64,000 nucleotides of DNA from Bradyrhizobium sp. S69. GTDB taxonomy: Bacteria > Pseudomonadota > Alphaproteobacteria > Rhizobiales > Xanthobacteraceae. Where the stretch lies: NCBI RefSeq assembly GCF_009766005.1, contig NZ_LMUK01000046.1, positions 503,232 through 567,231 on the forward strand. The letters run 5' to 3'. Shown piece after piece: positions 63,820-64,000 of the stretch. Position numbers and translations under genes: made by a program. The notes below the pieces were generated by a model, which did no database searches, had not been told where the DNA came from, and worked only from the letters and a program-made list of their open reading frames with translations. How positions within the stretch are numbered: position 1 is the stretch's first letter; every line of letters begins with the position of its first letter.

Positions 63820-64000
63820 TTAAGGAGTCTCAGTGTTGGCGCCTGCGGCGCGGATCGCATCCGGCGAGGCCAGGTAGCATGTAAATTCCGTCACCGACTG
63901 CCTCCGCCTGGCCCACGTTGCTGATCAACGCCTCTGGTAACCAGACTCGCCGTGCAGTCGCGATATTCCCGCACCCGCGAAGTCGTCAGCTCAACGACCT
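63820..64000. other. Right-edge stretch without a supported gene
   Basis: These 181 bases should contain the promoter of the efflux operon. An open frame enters from the right edge on the minus strand and stops near 63890, but its residues (rich in Arg, Thr and Val) match nothing I recognise and it could be the end of a gene outside the window or chance. Confidence 0.3.

Overview
The window looks like the chromosome of a soil or plant-associated alphaproteobacterium of the Bradyrhizobium/Rhodopseudomonas group (Nitrobacteraceae). I base this on the uniform high GC, the dense parallel ABC importers, the AADL-type porins, a ChvE/GguA/GguB sugar system and two copies of a palindromic dispersed repeat typical of these genomes. 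I saw no rRNA, tRNA, CRISPR array, insertion sequence or phage gene.

1-22 kb is an organosulfur scavenging island. It holds four LLM-class flavin monooxygenases (one cut by the left edge), a DszC/SfnB-like flavin enzyme, an NAD(P)H:flavin reductase, two complete SsuABC/TauABC-type importers, a split MetNI...MetQ importer, a TauD/AtsK-type dioxygenase, an FAD oxidoreductase, a SAM methyltransferase, an AprAB-like flavoprotein/ferredoxin pair and a serine O-acetyltransferase. The inferred logic is uptake of sulfonates, sulfate esters, sulfones or S-containing amino acid derivatives, oxidative C-S or S-O cleavage by reduced-flavin and 2-oxoglutarate enzymes, and capture of the released sulfur through O-acetylserine.

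22-24 kb is a boundary: a small hypothetical gene, an AraC-family regulator, and the 5' stump of an acyl-CoA synthetase gene that stops just before the next region.

24-57 kb is a carbohydrate region. Four ribose/xylose-type ABC importers lie side by side: 24.2-31.0 kb with a permease-beta-propeller fusion, ChvE-GguA-GguB at 31.1-35.1 kb, an Frc-like system at 36.4-39.3 kb, and a system at 41.1-44.8 kb divergent from a ROK regulator. With them are an aldose 1-epimerase, an OprB-like porin and a general porin, an SDR dehydrogenase, glucose-6-phosphate dehydrogenase, and an aldonolactone-oxidase-like flavoprotein translationally coupled to a fold-III PLP enzyme. A TetR regulator divergent from an amidase-MFS pair closes the region.

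57.7-63.8 kb is a tripartite RND efflux operon (pump, adaptor, outer-membrane factor) on the minus strand. The last 180 bases hold no gene I can support.

The most unusual items are the ABC permease fused to an SMP-30/strictosidine-synthase-like propeller with a second free propeller beside it, and the AprAB-like pair placed in an operon with MetNI and an LLM monooxygenase. Substrate assignments come from family membership and context only.
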